Under the pieces are notes generated by a model that did not search any database, was not told the origin of the DNA, and saw nothing but the letters and a program-made list of their open reading frames with translations. The position numbers and the translations under genes were made by a program. Below, in pieces: positions 1 through 10,448 of a stretch of DNA of 28,492 bases (position 1 is its first letter; each line of letters opens with the position of its first letter). The DNA is taken from NCBI GenBank assembly GCA_004151065.3, contig NWUY0300065410.1, positions 1 through 28,492 on the forward strand. The letters are read 5' to 3'. This DNA comes from Larix sibirica. Its lineage: Eukaryota > Streptophyta > Pinopsida > Pinales > Pinaceae.

Positions 1-640
1 AAGTGGGGAACAACCTCAACATATGTGCAATAAATGTCCATGACTCCATATAACAACCAAACCCCAACCTCCATGCCAACTCATCTATCCATGAACCAAG
101 GAGACCACCAATAAAAAATATGAGCATCCAACTCAAGAACAAGTGTCCTCAAGAGATAACCAACCCATGAGCAAGGGGACGGCCCCTTCTACAAGCCACT
201 AGAATGCCACCCACCACACATGCCACAATAGAGAAACAAGGAGGGCGCTCAACCAAATATGATACCCAATAGTGCTATGATGCCATCTATGTGCCAAGGA
301 TAAAGAATGCTCCACAAGAAAAGGCCTCCGCAAGCATCAATATGAGGCCATCCAAATCTCCATCAACATGTAACCCCCAGCTGAAATGTGATAAAAATCA
401 CATGTGGATACCCATGCAAATGGGGGTTAACAGGTTCTACGTAATGTTAGCAGGTTTCTGTTACTTCACGGGATTGCAAATTGGTTTATTCATCATTGTC
501 CACTTTCTTATTTCTTATTCCATCTATTTCTTAGCACTGTGCTTTCACAACTTCTTTTAGTTAAAAAAAAAGTATACAAAAGGCATCCAAGTTCATGTAG
601 CTATTGTTCTAATTGGTGTAATCTCTTGTCCCTTTGACTT
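1..640. other. No recognisable gene
   Basis: AT-rich sequence with scattered stops in all frames. The longest open frame (291-560, plus) has a basic first half and a hydrophobic end but no recognisable domain or supporting signal. If the minus-strand gene at 1058-2432 continues, its later exons would lie here or beyond the left edge; none could be identified with confidence. Confidence 0.5.
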
Positions 641-729
641 AGTTTGGTCTTTAGTGGACATTAATATAAATTTCTTTTGATTTCATTTCTAATAGAACTT
701 TGTCCATTGTACTACAACGAAGTCTAAAT

Positions 730-788
730 TTAACAAAAAAGTCCAACACAACAGAAGATAATGAATGGGAACTTAAAGCAACAGTCCT
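730..788 (-). CDS. Possible fourth exon (or exon remnant) of the 1058-2432 gene
   Basis: A pyrimidine-rich tract ends in a CAG acceptor just above 788. Joining the phase-1 end of exon 3 to this point gives Glu-Asp-Cys-Cys-Phe-Lys, which keeps the acidic run going and then reads E-D-x-x-F, loosely like the D-P-F motif that follows the acidic region in animal UTP25. The frame stops at 730-732. A one-base shift would keep it open through S-H-S-L-S-S. Either the exon is damaged or the resemblance is chance. An alternative acceptor lies about 24 bp upstream. Low confidence. Confidence 0.2.
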
Positions 789-1057
789 CTGCACCAGATA
801 AGGAGGAAATCCTGCATATGACAAAAATCCCTGAGCTTCCATGAAATAAAGAATAAGAACACACAAGTTACATTACTGCACTTTGGAAGTTTGCAAACAT
901 CTATAAAGAGAAATTAGAACGTAATGACTAACATCAAATATTAGGTTCTATGAAGTTAAGCTGTCAAAGCAATATCAAGCTGTAACAAACAGAACACCCA
1001 GTGACACAAATTCACTGAATCGAGACACGTCTCTTCTATAATATAAACATTCCTTAC

Positions 1058-2432
1058 CTGCTTCTTCCACTTCGTCATCACTTGAATCATCATTTTCAGA
1101 CTCGAGTCCAGTGTCTTCGTCATCTTCTTCTGCACTACTGACACCTTCCTGTTCTCTCTGCCTGCACTCAACTTTGTGAAGTTACATTTCAGCCTGTTTG
1201 TAGTTTTATGTTCATGTAATAATTATAATATTTGGTAACTTCAGAATATTCCCTGTGTTCATCTAAAATGAATGCCCCAAACCAGAACTCTGCTAGAACC
1301 TTACTAAACATTCCCAAACAAAGAAATGTCAAGAAGCAAAAATTACAAGTGAGATAAGACATAACGCTGTTCCTGCTAGTAAATGTTAAGTAACAGACAA
1401 TATGGGAGTTGGGTGCCGGTGTTTGTTTTAAACCAAATGACTAAATTAATCAGCACGTAACATCTGAAGCGATATATCTTATTCTGTTAAGTAGAGCAAG
1501 AGAATATTTGGATTGGCTATAGTTTGTAACCTGGTCCGTAGCTTGTAAATTGACATTAAGTGTGTCAGGCAGGCTTCAGTCGTGGGGGCACTTACAACAG
1601 CAATGACCTAGGTTTGAGTCCCAGAGGGTATGACCCACCTGATAATGGCCCACATTGAAGCAGAGAAGGGACTGTACGTATGCGGTTGATGTCCACAATA
1701 TGCAGTTTCATAGTCCCCTCCATCTAAACAAAATGCTTTTGACTAGACAAAGAAGAAAAGAGATAAAAGAGAAGAAACAAAATGAACTGTAAAGCCTACT
1801 GCCAGCCAGAAAAAAAAATAGCAAACACTACAGATTACAACAGTTTAAGGTGCTTGGCCTACTATGGTTAATACACTTGTCCTGTTGTTGTTTTTAGATG
1901 TGTAAATGTTCGCATAGTAAAGAGACTCGACTATATGATTGAAAGCAAAATAAATACTTCGCGTATAAGATTAACAGCCATTCTACTGAACAATGGCTAT
2001 GCTAAGCATCCCTTAAACTCCAAACCCTAAACCCCTGAAACTTACCTCTTATCATAGACATGCGCAAAAGATCCGCAACTTGATTTTAAAGATGATAATA
2101 AGGTATCATACATAGAAGGGTCTCTCTGCTTTTCTTCATCTGTGTCAACTTCACTCTCTTCTGGACTATCATCTAAAGGTTCTGCCGTGACAAACAAAGT
2201 AAAATTTAGGCAAGATGAACACTCTTCCATAAATAGACAGAATTTGGAAGCTAGAAGCTTGGGCATGATTTTTAATAGAGCTATATTTTATAATATATAC
2301 TACATAGTGACAGAAGACAATACCATTAGATGGAGGACCCTCCAACAGGTCTGAATTCTTTGAGACTTTATGCAGACCTCCTCCCCTCCCAGCAGAACGG
2401 TGTGGGTGCCTTGGCTCAGCTTTTCTCTTCAT
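1058..2432 (-). CDS. 5' exons of a UTP25/DEF-like nucleolar protein (tentative; 3' part not in window)
   Basis: Three exons on the minus strand: 2432-2324, 2181-2046 and 1161-1058. All boundaries are GT-AG (donors G|GTATTG, AG|GTAAGT, CAG|GTAAGG; acceptors CGGCAG and GTGCAG), and the phases 1, 2 and 1 join without a stop to give 116 codons plus one base. Exon 1 starts at an ATG and encodes a basic tail (MKRKAEPRHPHRSAGRGGG). Exon 2 encodes acidic residues and then SMYDTLLSSLKSS; exon 3 encodes a Glu/Asp/Ser run. UTP25/DEF proteins, U3-linked 18S rRNA processing factors of the nucleolus, share this order: basic start, a Y-x-x-L-L-x-x-L-K motif, then a long acidic stretch. The identity is by motif memory, not a search. 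The DEAD-like C-terminal body is absent from the window, so the gene either runs off the left edge or is a truncated copy. Confidence 0.5.
1561..1735 (+). mobile_element. SINE-like tRNA-derived element in intron 2 of the minus-strand gene
   Basis: A box-A-like segment (1571-1586, aggcttcagtcgtggg) is followed at tRNA-like spacing by a box-B-like segment (1611-1621, ggtttgagtcc). Together these resemble the RNA polymerase III promoter head of tRNA-derived SINEs. A tRNA-unrelated tail runs to roughly 1735. No clear poly(A) or target duplication was found, so the ends are approximate. It lies inside an intron, antisense to the gene. It could instead be a decayed tRNA gene. Confidence 0.4.
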
Positions 2433-3018
2433 TTCTGAGACAAAAAGGAAACTTTTAAGCTTAGAAGCATGAGGTCTAAGACGTTGACAGAAACTAAATG
2501 AATTAACCCAATTGACCTGAGTTCTATTCCTATGTAACCAGAAACGTGAAACGCGTCAAAACGCCATTTCTGACCACTGATTTCCGTTTCTGGATTGAAA
2601 GCCGGTTTCTCTGGAAACGGGCTACGTTTTTTGAGAAATGCTCAACGTTTGTTCATATACGCATTCAAAAATTCATAAAAATATGCATGGCTTCCAAAAA
2701 TTGGCTGTAATGGAGCAAAAATCAATAGCAGTAAGGCACCTTTTACGTTGAGAGATAAGTCCCGAGCGGCAATATGTATCAATCGCAGAATTTACTATGC
2801 CGAAGCTTCGGTTGAGTCAGCCTTCAGTGACGAAACTCCGTATCAGCCTATACTCCGTGGAGAACTCTGAATCCCCGCTACAAATTTGGGCAGGCCGTAT
2901 AGGTTGAAAGCTAAAGATATTGAAACACTTTTAACTAGTCAATCTTTGATATTTCACTATTATTGTTTTAGGTTTTTCTCAATTTAGGTCTGTAAACTAA
3001 CAATGGTGGTATGGGGCC
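2433..3018. promoter_or_regulatory. Putative shared upstream region of two divergent transcription units
   Basis: Between the minus-strand ATG at 2432 and a plus-strand ATG at 3019 lie 586 bases that look less repeat-like than the rest, with GC-richer patches at 2540-2640 and 2750-2900. No clear TATA box was found on either side. The bidirectional promoter is inferred from layout only. Confidence 0.25.
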
Positions 3019-3159
3019 ATGCAGAGCAGCAGATTGAGTCGTTCCGGATTTATTGGCGTTCGAGGTTTGAGTAAATATGGAATTCGAGCTGTGGTTCAAA
3101 AGTTTTTCGTAAGAGGGGCAGCTGCAACGAGGAATTCGAGCCACTCTATTTGTTTTTAA
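3019..3159 (+). CDS. Short ORF with a mitochondrial-presequence-like composition (possible first exon)
   Basis: 46 codons starting MQSSRLSRSGFIGVRG. The peptide has many Arg, Ser and Ala residues and no Asp or Glu, which is typical of plant mitochondrial targeting peptides. A good donor (GTAAGA) follows the Val-Gln-Lys-Phe-Phe stretch near 3108, so the ORF may be a first exon whose intron begins there; no matching downstream exon was found. It faces away from the minus-strand gene. The downstream product is unknown and the ORF may be chance. Confidence 0.3.
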   Translation: MQSSRLSRSGFIGVRGLSKYGIRAVVQKFFVRGAAATRNSSHSICF

Positions 3160-3380
3160 TGGAACTCGCATGCAAGTGCACAAATTAGAAGCCCTTTGAA
3201 ATAGTTCCAACTTAATATAACAACTTGAAATGGTAAGAAGTTAATATAACAATATTTTCATCTTGAGTTTAAGATATTAACACTATTACAAATAGTCACA
3301 AACTTTAAAACTTATCTGTTCGTTTTCGAAGGGCGAATATTGTTACAGACTTGGTTAGACTGATAGTAGTGGAGGACCAA

Positions 3381-3583
3381 TGAAGTCAATGAAATAAAGA
3401 AGGAATTGTAAAGATAGAGAAATCAAGTTTTATCTAGAGAGGATGAGATATTAAAATTAGAAAGAGATGATAATTGTAGATAGTGAAGTCAATGAAATAA
3501 AGAAGGAATTGTAAAAATAGAGAAATCAAGTTTTATGTAGAGAAGATCAGATATTAAAATGAGAAAGAGATAATAATTGTAAA
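3381..3583. repeat. Two-copy tandem repeat, 103-bp period
   Basis: Unit 1 starts at 3381 and unit 2 at 3484, both with tgaagtcaatgaaataaaga. They differ at only a few positions, including an aagatagag/aaaatagag change, so the duplication is younger than most elements here. No coding content. Confidence 0.85.
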
Positions 3584-3589
3584 CATAAA

Positions 3590-4770
3590 TATAGATAAGA
3601 TAAACTAAGAACAAAAAATATTATATGAAATCACATTTTGTTGCATACCTAAAAATGGATTTATAAAACCTATGGATCTAAAACAATAGTTTTTTTTTTT
3701 TTAAATTGGTTTTTTATTTGAAGTCTATTGAAAACACTTTTACCTCCCTATCTTGGAATGTTATTGTGAGTTGACATTGAAGCACTTCTAATACTTTTTT
3801 GGCATAAGATTAAGTTATCAAAATTCATATATGTGTATAAAGTGATTGTGTCACTTTTAAGTGGAAGACATGCCTCACTCATTATCATGAGTGCATATGT
3901 GATGGCCATTGATATTGCTATAAGTTTGAAACATAAGAATTTGAAGAGATATATAAGTTATTTGTTTTATAAACAATTTTGGAAAAATGTTATATTTAGT
4001 TGCATAAAATAGCATAAAATAGTTAACTATCTCATGCTTCAAAAAGTAATGCATTAAAAAGCCATTAAAGTTTCACACGGCAAATTACTATACTATCTAA
4101 ACGATCCACCCATCCACCTAAGTAAAACAACACACTTCCATATTATAGACTAGATGTTAAACCAACTACATTCTTGTTCATCAATAATCATATGATATGA
4201 TTGTTTACTAATTTGATAGCATTAACTAAATGAAAGGCTACAATCACAAGTACATAATTGTCAAAGAGATTTTTTAATATAATTGCATGATGTATTTCAT
4301 CTTAGCATTTCATAGGAAAGCTTCACCCATCATCGAGAGAAAAACACATTCGAATGTAAAAACAATATTATAAACTTAGAGGGTGGGAAAACTTAACCTT
4401 AATAAATCTATATCTAATTGTGTTAGTTATTTAGATAAAGGAAAAGTGTGCATGTCAATTGGGTCTAACTTGAGTAGTTGTGGAATAGAGTGTTATCCTT
4501 CCACCCAAGTTCTATTCTCATAAGTGATATGTTAAACTCATGATAAGTGTGTTGTTGTAATAGTTTTGAACTCTGTTGTTGACTTGAGCTTCTACCTTGA
4601 AAAAGCTAGGATTCAGTTTAAACTATACACTTTTGCTATGTAAGAGTGGAGTCTTTATTAATAATAAACACTTGTGTATTGCAAATAAAAAGAAATCTAG
4701 TATGTTTTTAATTGAAATTATTAATATAAATGTTTACAAAGTTGAAATAACATTAAATAAGAGGTATGGC
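3590..4770. other. AT-rich region without recognisable genes
   Basis: Stops are frequent in all frames. A poly(T) run near 3690 and a short doublet gcataaaata near 4005-4025 are the only simple-sequence features. The region may include the 5' end of the LINE that becomes recognisable at about 4779, but no boundary could be placed. Confidence 0.5.
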
Positions 4771-4778
4771 TCTAGGGC

Positions 4779-5640
4779 CCATCCAACTTTGTCCTAAAGT
4801 GTTGGTTGACAACTTTTGATCCTTGTCGAGAGTCCTTTGTTACACGGGACATATGGATTCTTCTCCTATGCTTTCCAATTGAACTCTCGTTTGAAAAGGT
4901 GTTGAAGGTCATAGCAAACTCTTTGTGAAATTTTATTTCGTTGGACGAAAATTTTGGGCATAATTCGGACAAAAGGGTTGTGAGAGTTATGGTTGAATTG
5001 GATTTAACCAACAGGTTGATGGAGGAAGTGGAGATATAATGGATATTGGGAACTTCCACGTAGTTGTTGGACTATTGGAGATTGTCCTTTCATTGCTCAA
5101 TTTTCCATTAAGTCGGTCATCTCCGCCATCACTGTATCAACCCCAACTCAAGGGTTATAAAAAACGTATGGGTCAGGAAGACATGGGCCAAAATATATCA
5201 AGGAGAAGAAGGTATTGATTCTTATGTGGAAGTCTCTCCATCAGAATAAGAGGGTATCCCTAAGCCTCTCATAAAGTCAGTGCTAGATCCTCTCTCATCT
5301 CTAGATGAACAGAAGGGAGTGATGAAGCCAAGTGATCTCCTGAATGAAAAAGATATGTGTACTCCTCTAGTGTTTGTTCATAAACAAGAAATGTCAGTTA
5401 GGGTTTCATCCCCTTTGACCATGGATTTAGATCCTAAAATCCTACTAGAGAAGGCAGCTCCCATTGCTATGACTATTCCCAGCTATCAATAGACTCCAAA
5501 AACTACTTATTGTAAGAAAGAAGGCAAGTTGAGTGAAGTACAGAGCTTCCCCAGTATGTCAAAGAAACCTAAGCTTCCCATGCCCTCAAGCTACCAACTT
5601 AGTTCTAAAAAAATTTGGAAGTGGGAGATAGAGGGGAGGT
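4779..5640 (+). pseudogene. LINE ORF1: DUF4283 plus CCHC zinc-knuckle nucleic-acid-binding protein
   Basis: A single reading frame can be followed for about 287 codons without a frameshift. It is broken only by stops at 4926, 5037, 5061, 5109, about 5247, 5490 and 5637. The N-terminal part reads like DUF4283 of plant LINE ORF1: FDP at about 4815, then IANSL and FISLDENF, then RVVRVMVELDLTNRLMEE. It is followed by LDYWRLSFHC and a knuckle ending VGHLRHHC (to 5135). The second knuckle Cys is Phe and a stop precedes the Val-Gly-His. A hydrophilic tail follows. Such proteins coat LINE RNA in the cytoplasm. The assignment rests on several motifs in one frame. Confidence 0.85.
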
Positions 5641-5816
5641 AGAAGGGGGCCTAGCTCCACTAGCATAAATATCTATTCATCCTAAAAGGAAATCAAACAT
5701 TTGCAAAGCCAAGTTCAAAGCTTCTAAGGAAGTTCAGGAAGGTAAACAACTTACCATAAATGGGGTTTTAAGAATAGGTGAGCCTCAGAGAAGGTGAATC
5801 CATGATCATTCTATGA

Positions 5817-6640
5817 TTAAATGTCAAAGGGGTAGGGGTGCCCTAAAACAACAAGCCCTTGATGCTTGCTATTTTTTTATCGTCTTAATGTGATTATAAT
5901 TCGAGAAACTATATGTTTAGGAACCGAGTCCATCAAGATCTTGCCAATTATTTTGAAAATTTGGAAATTTTGCTTTGGAGACTCTATTGGTTTGTCAGGT
6001 GGACCTGTGATAGGTTGCAATCCAAATTTTAATGATGGTTCTATATCTTTCTTCGGTGCAGGCATCGTATTAGAATGGGAAGCAAGATATCTTGGGAAGG
6101 TCTTCAAAATCATCAATCTTTGCAGGCCTTTTTAGCGAGAGAAAGGTTTTATGGGATAATCTAAGAGATCAAGGTGTTTTGGAAGGGGACAACTTGATCA
6201 TGGGTGGGGATCTCAATATAAAACTATCCCTGCAGGAGGTGGAGCGATAAATAACCAGATTGGATCCTATTTCATAGTAATTTATCCATCATTTTTTGGT
6301 TTCCAAACTTAGTGGCATTGAACCAATTCAACTAGTCTCGACTTGGAGGAATTCAAGGAAAGGAAGGTTTTGCATTTCAAAGAAATTGGACCATTTCTTT
6401 ATGGCAGAGAATTTGGTAGAAGACGTTGAAAGGTATATGTCTTGGGTTAGCTTGGGAGAAGCGTGGAATCATCGACCAATTTTCTTTCAAATAGAAAAAG
6501 AGGACAAGAAACCCCCAAGTACTTTCAAATTCAATCATTCGTTGGTGGTAGAGGAGGAATTCAAAACAATTGGATTCATTCTAATCCCTCAACGTGTGAA
6601 TCAACAATGTACCAACATTCCAATAATCTCAAGAGGATAA
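5817..6640 (+). pseudogene. LINE ORF2 N-terminal AP-type endonuclease domain
   Basis: The opening reads LNVKGVGVP, equivalent to the NVRGLG start of plant LINE ORF2. It is followed, after a frame change, by IIIRETICLGT, matching the catalytic Q-E-T motif with Gln replaced by Arg. Then come GLSGG (about 5986), MGGDLNIKLS (about 6199) and, in another frame, LDHFFMAENL and NHRPIFF (about 6472-6484), which matches the final S-D-H-R-P box with S-D changed to W-N. This domain nicks target DNA during retrotransposition. At least two frameshifts and several stops make it non-functional. Confidence 0.85.
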
Positions 6641-8250
6641 AAAATGGATAGCTGAGTGGGAAAAAAAGGAGAAAGACAAGCAAAATTATTGAAAGTGGAA
6701 TCTGAGCTTGCTTATCTTTTTGAACTAAATAATGTTGGGTTTTTTAATGATCAAGAGATTATAAAGTTGAAAGAGCTCGAGGAATAAAATCAGAAGCTAT
6801 TACATTTGGAAGAAATTAAGTGGAGACTTAAAAGTACTGCCACTTGGCTGGTAGAGGGAGACAACAATACAAAATTCTTTCACGAAACTGCTAATTACAG
6901 GGAAAATGTGAACACAATGGGAAATTGGGCTCTTGATGGACACAAAACAAATACTTTTGAAGGTATAGCAACAACAACAAATGATCATTTTCATTCTTTG
7001 CTCAAGGCACCCGATGTTTCTCACATAGAATATTAGTTGAAGGTAATCAAGATTTTTCCAAGAGTTATTGATCAACAATTGAATGACGAACTGGAAGCAG
7101 TTATTTCCAAGGAGATATTGGAGCAGGTCTTGCACTACTTTAAGAAGGCAAAGACTCTAGGACTGGATTAATGGAATGTGGAATTTTACATTGGGTTTTA
7201 TGATTCCTTGGAGGATGATTTATTAAAGGAAATCAAAGAATCACACATAGCTAGCAAAGTATTGGGGGATATCAATTCAACTTTTATCACCTTGATCCCC
7301 TGAAAAAATGAGCATGATTCCTTCGACGATTTTATGCCAATATTGTTGTGCAATCTCTTGTACAAAATAATCTTGAAGATAATTGCTAACATGATTAAGA
7401 GGATGTTGACTAATGTGATTTCGAACGAACAATTTGGGTTTATTCACAATCGACAAATACATGATGCAGTGGGATCAGTCCATGAAGGCTTGCATACTAT
7501 TAGTCAAAATAAACTTTTAGCAGCAATGATAAATATCGACCTTTCAAAGGCTTACTAAAAGGTAAATTGGTTGCTCCTTAGATTGGTTCTTCTTTAGATG
7601 GGCATGGGTTTAAGTCCTGTTAACTAACTCATGGGATGTATCACCTCAACTACTTTTGTTGTGTTAATAAATGGTTCCCCCTCACACTTTTTCAAGGCAT
7701 CCGAGGGAATTATGTAAGGATGTCCCCTTTATTGTTCTTGTTAATAACAAAGGGGCTAAGTTGGTTAATTACAACAACTAAAAGGAAAGGCACACTCAAA
7801 GGCATAAAAAGTGACAAACAATATAAGGCTTACTCGCCTACTGTTTGTTGATGACATTTTTCTATTTGAAGAGGGCACAATCAGAAAATGGTTGGTCTTT
7901 AAACATATTTTGGAAAGTTATTGTTCAACAACGGTGATGGAGGTCAATTTTCAAAAGTCTTAGATGCTATCTAATGTTCTAAGTAATGAAGCTAAAACAC
8001 AAATGACACAATTATATCCATTCTCTACTAGACCAATGGACAATGGTCTTAAATATATAGGCTTTCATATGAAACCAAATGATTACATGTATGTGGGCTA
8101 GTTATGGTTATATCATAAATTTGAAGCTATAATCTCTTATTGGTGTAACAAATGGTTATCACAAGGTGGAAGGCTAGTTTTAGTAAAAACAATGTTGGAA
8201 AGCATCCCAAATTATTGTTTGTCAATAGCCCACACCCAAAGCTTGAAAAA
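6641..8250 (+). pseudogene. LINE ORF2 reverse transcriptase domain
   Basis: The linker motif GDNNTKFFHETANYR (about 6857-6900) precedes the polymerase. The fingers/palm follow: LLYKIILKIIANMIK, EQFGFIHNRQIHDAV (about 7430) and MINIDLSKAY with the first catalytic Asp codon at 7538-7540. The usual Asp after KAY is replaced by a stop. The active-site box is FVDD at 7844-7855 (consensus FADD/YADD). The thumb reads WLSQGGRLVLVKTMLESIPNY (about 8150-8215). Several frames are needed to read it through, so it is long dead. It would copy LINE RNA at a nicked target. Confidence 0.9.
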
Positions 8251-8259
8251 TGATGATCC

Positions 8260-9050
8260 CTATGAACTCGCCTATATTTCATTGAATGAGTATTACGATA
8301 AAGGAGAGAGTTGAGCTAAACATTACAGATATGGACACTTGAGATAGGAACAGTGGTCATCGAACTAGTCTAACAAAAATGAGTGAACTAAATGTATGTG
8401 GAAAAACATGTGCTTTGGAGAGGGGAATGCCTTACTGTGTAATAAGTATGTAGATTGGTGTTCCATAACATTTAAATAATGTGTCAATTTGAACATACAT
8501 TGTTTTGAATTGCATATGCAAGAGAATGGGAAATTCAATGACTTTGTAAAAAAATCGTGTTTCTCGTACAACAACCATTTTGTTTTTCTTTCATGTTTTT
8601 AGTTTCTAGTAATATAGTTATATATTATATAACACAAAACTTAAATATGTCCATGTTGAGATACCTTAATATATGTAAATAGTGTTGAATTGAACCAAAA
8701 AGCGAAGTCTTAATTCCATAACAGAAAGCTTGTAATCTCTTGAAATTCCAAAAGTTGAGACATTTAAATGAATATGGTGAGTAATGAATTATGAATAATT
8801 TCAACTAACATCAATGATTTTGGTAGAATTGAATACGTAAAACATCCATCTAATGAGCTCTTTGGTTATCAATAGAAGCCATACAAACACAGTGGCATAT
8901 CCACATGGGATGTATTTATGTTGGATTTTAATCTATATTGACATTATCCTTTTAATTGTCTAGGTTGGAAGTTTGTCATGAATATTTTCACATGCATAAT
9001 ACTTATGAGAGAGTGTGCGTTGATAAGGCATTACTCACACCAAAAGTTTT
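8260..9050. other. No recognisable feature
   Basis: AT-rich sequence downstream of the point where the LINE breaks off. No zf-RVT or RNase H motifs were found on either strand, and no LINE-type A-rich tail at a plausible end. Confidence 0.5.
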
Positions 9051-9053
9051 GTA

Positions 9054-9268
9054 AATATTAACAATGTAAAGAATTTAGACTATATGATTGAAATCAAAAT
9101 AAATATTATGTGTATAATACTAACAATCCATTAGGTTAAACAATGGCTATGCTAAGCACCCCCTAAATTATAAACCATAAACCCCTAAAACTTACCTCTT
9201 ATCATGAACATGAGCCTAAAGATCCACAACGTGATTTTTAAAATGATAATAAGGTATCATTTATGGCT
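9054..9268 (-). pseudogene. Decayed duplicate of exon 2 and flanking intron of the 1058-2432 gene
   Basis: This block aligns by eye with 1905-2117 over about 210 bp at roughly four in five bases. It covers about half of exon 2, the exon-intron junction (cttacctcttatcat on the plus strand, i.e. the GTAAG donor) and about 140 bp of intron 2. Because intron sequence is included, it arose by DNA-level copying, not through a spliced mRNA. The exon part now has in-frame stops and a one-base shift. The SINE-like insert of the source intron is not part of the copy. The right edge abuts the dispersed repeat at 9272. Confidence 0.85.
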
Positions 9269-9271
9269 TGT

Positions 9272-9720
9272 GTATTTCTCACTTTAGCACTCACATAAAC
9301 CTACCCACTAGGGAAATTATGTTGTGACCCCCTTTTGTGTCATGTCTATGCATGCCTCACCCTATGATGGCATCCATACCTCTCTAATTGTCCCTTTGTG
9401 TTAGTCCACCTTCCTTGAACCTCCCTACCCTAACCTATATATGGGATTTCTTATGTATGTACAATGCTCATGTGGGGTCCCTAGTTGCTTTCTCCCTTTC
9501 TTCCTTTGGCCCTCGGTTGTTGGTTTCATCCACTTTGACCCTGTTGGTACTCATTCAGGGTACTTTCTTACTCTAGGTTTAGTTTCTAGCACAAAACCCT
9601 TATTAGGTCCATGGTTACATATGATCCTTGATTACAAGTACATGACAACCCAAATCCATTTGGGTTGTTATTTATAAGGTCAAATGAGCTCCCTACCCTT
9701 CCTTTGTCTCAATGCGCTAT
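9272..9720. repeat. Dispersed repeat, copy 1
   Basis: Similar along its length, with indels, to 21072-21545 on the same strand. Shared runs include ggcat(c/t)gatacctctcta-type text, ccctttgtg, ccatggttacata and acccaaatccatt. Similarity fades at about 9720-9760. Near the end an 11-bp perfect inverted repeat with a 2-base loop (9645-9668) is present in this copy and degraded in the other. No coding domain recognised; it may be part of an old LTR or other element. Confidence 0.75.
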
Positions 9721-10085
9721 GTGAACCATAGGTTTTATCACCATATTGTCATTGTATCTCATGGCATGTAGAATAGAGTAACCTTTTGAGGGAAGACTTA
9801 TAGTATGACTCGGGAATTTAAGGTACCAAGTCAAAAAGTGTTGTTTGACTTTTCTATATAATTGACTCTCTCCTATGACTAGTCCAACCTTCACGTACAC
9901 CTTGAGGTCATTTCCTTGCCCCATTTACATTGCTTAGTTCCTATTTTGAATCTCTTTGTGAATATCATATCTTTCGAACCCTAGCTTGTAAGTACATTAT
10001 CAAATTGGCATAAATTATTGATCTAGCTCTCTCATCAACCTTCCAAGTTATTGGGTTGCTTCAACTTATCTTCTCCAACACCCTG
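9721..10085. other. Flank between dispersed repeat and LTR element
   Basis: No ORF or motif recognised. It ends exactly at the left LTR boundary, so it and the sequence from 12810 would have been contiguous before the insertion. Confidence 0.5.
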
Positions 10086-10446
10086 TGTTATGACCCAAGG
10101 TAGGCATGTATGGGGTTAAGTGTATATCAGATGATCTTGAGGGGGGCATATATGGGTTATGTAATGAAGTAAATGCATGTGTAATAGGGTCGGCCTAATG
10201 AAGGGCCAATATGTGCAATGATTGAATATGTATATATAGAGTTCATGTAGTCATTGTTGGGGAACATGTGAATTGGATATATGAATGTATTGGGGTATTT
10301 GGAGGAGGTTATCCTATTATTTAAGGAGTTATTGTATAACTCATCTCTCTTATCTATTTTGGAGTTGTGCTCCACATTTACATTTTATGTACATTGTGTG
10401 TACTTCGATTAATTTATTATTATATCTCCGGGATTGGTTCATAACA
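10086..10446 (+). repeat. 5' LTR
   Basis: Starts TGTTATGACC and ends TTCATAACA. It contains a TATA-like tatatata at 10231-10238 and the longest stretch shared with the 3' LTR, ggttatcctattatttaagg (about 10308-10327). Terminal TG...CA is typical of integrase-made ends. Confidence 0.85.
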
Positions 10447-10448
10447 TT

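Larger units (their letters stand above)
4770..8250 (+). mobile_element. Plant LINE (L1-type) fossil, 3'-truncated
   Basis: ORF1 (DUF4283 and CCHC knuckle), then ORF2 endonuclease and reverse transcriptase, occur in the normal order on the plus strand. The zf-RVT and RNase H parts expected after the reverse transcriptase are missing; recognisable sequence ends near 8240. LINE copies usually lose their 5' end on insertion, so loss of the 3' end points to a later deletion or rearrangement. Many stops and several frameshifts show it is inactive. Confidence 0.85.

Noticed and set aside
291-560. 89-codon plus-strand ORF with a hydrophobic end
   Set aside because: No recognisable domain, no homologous second copy and no start context; likely chance.
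2015-2040. Telomere-like caaaccctaaacccc text
   Set aside because: Only two imperfect units, within intron sequence that is also present in the 9.2-kb duplicate; not a telomeric array.
2968-3210. 80-codon minus-strand ORF
   Set aside because: No domain and no splice link to the exon at 2432; the plus-strand reading from 3019 is at least as plausible.
4772-5059. 95-codon minus-strand ORF
   Set aside because: It is antisense to LINE ORF1, which shows DUF4283 motifs in one plus-strand frame.
9645-9668. 11-bp perfect hairpin with a 2-base loop
   Set aside because: Partly degraded in the second repeat copy and no U-rich or other context; noted only within the repeat.
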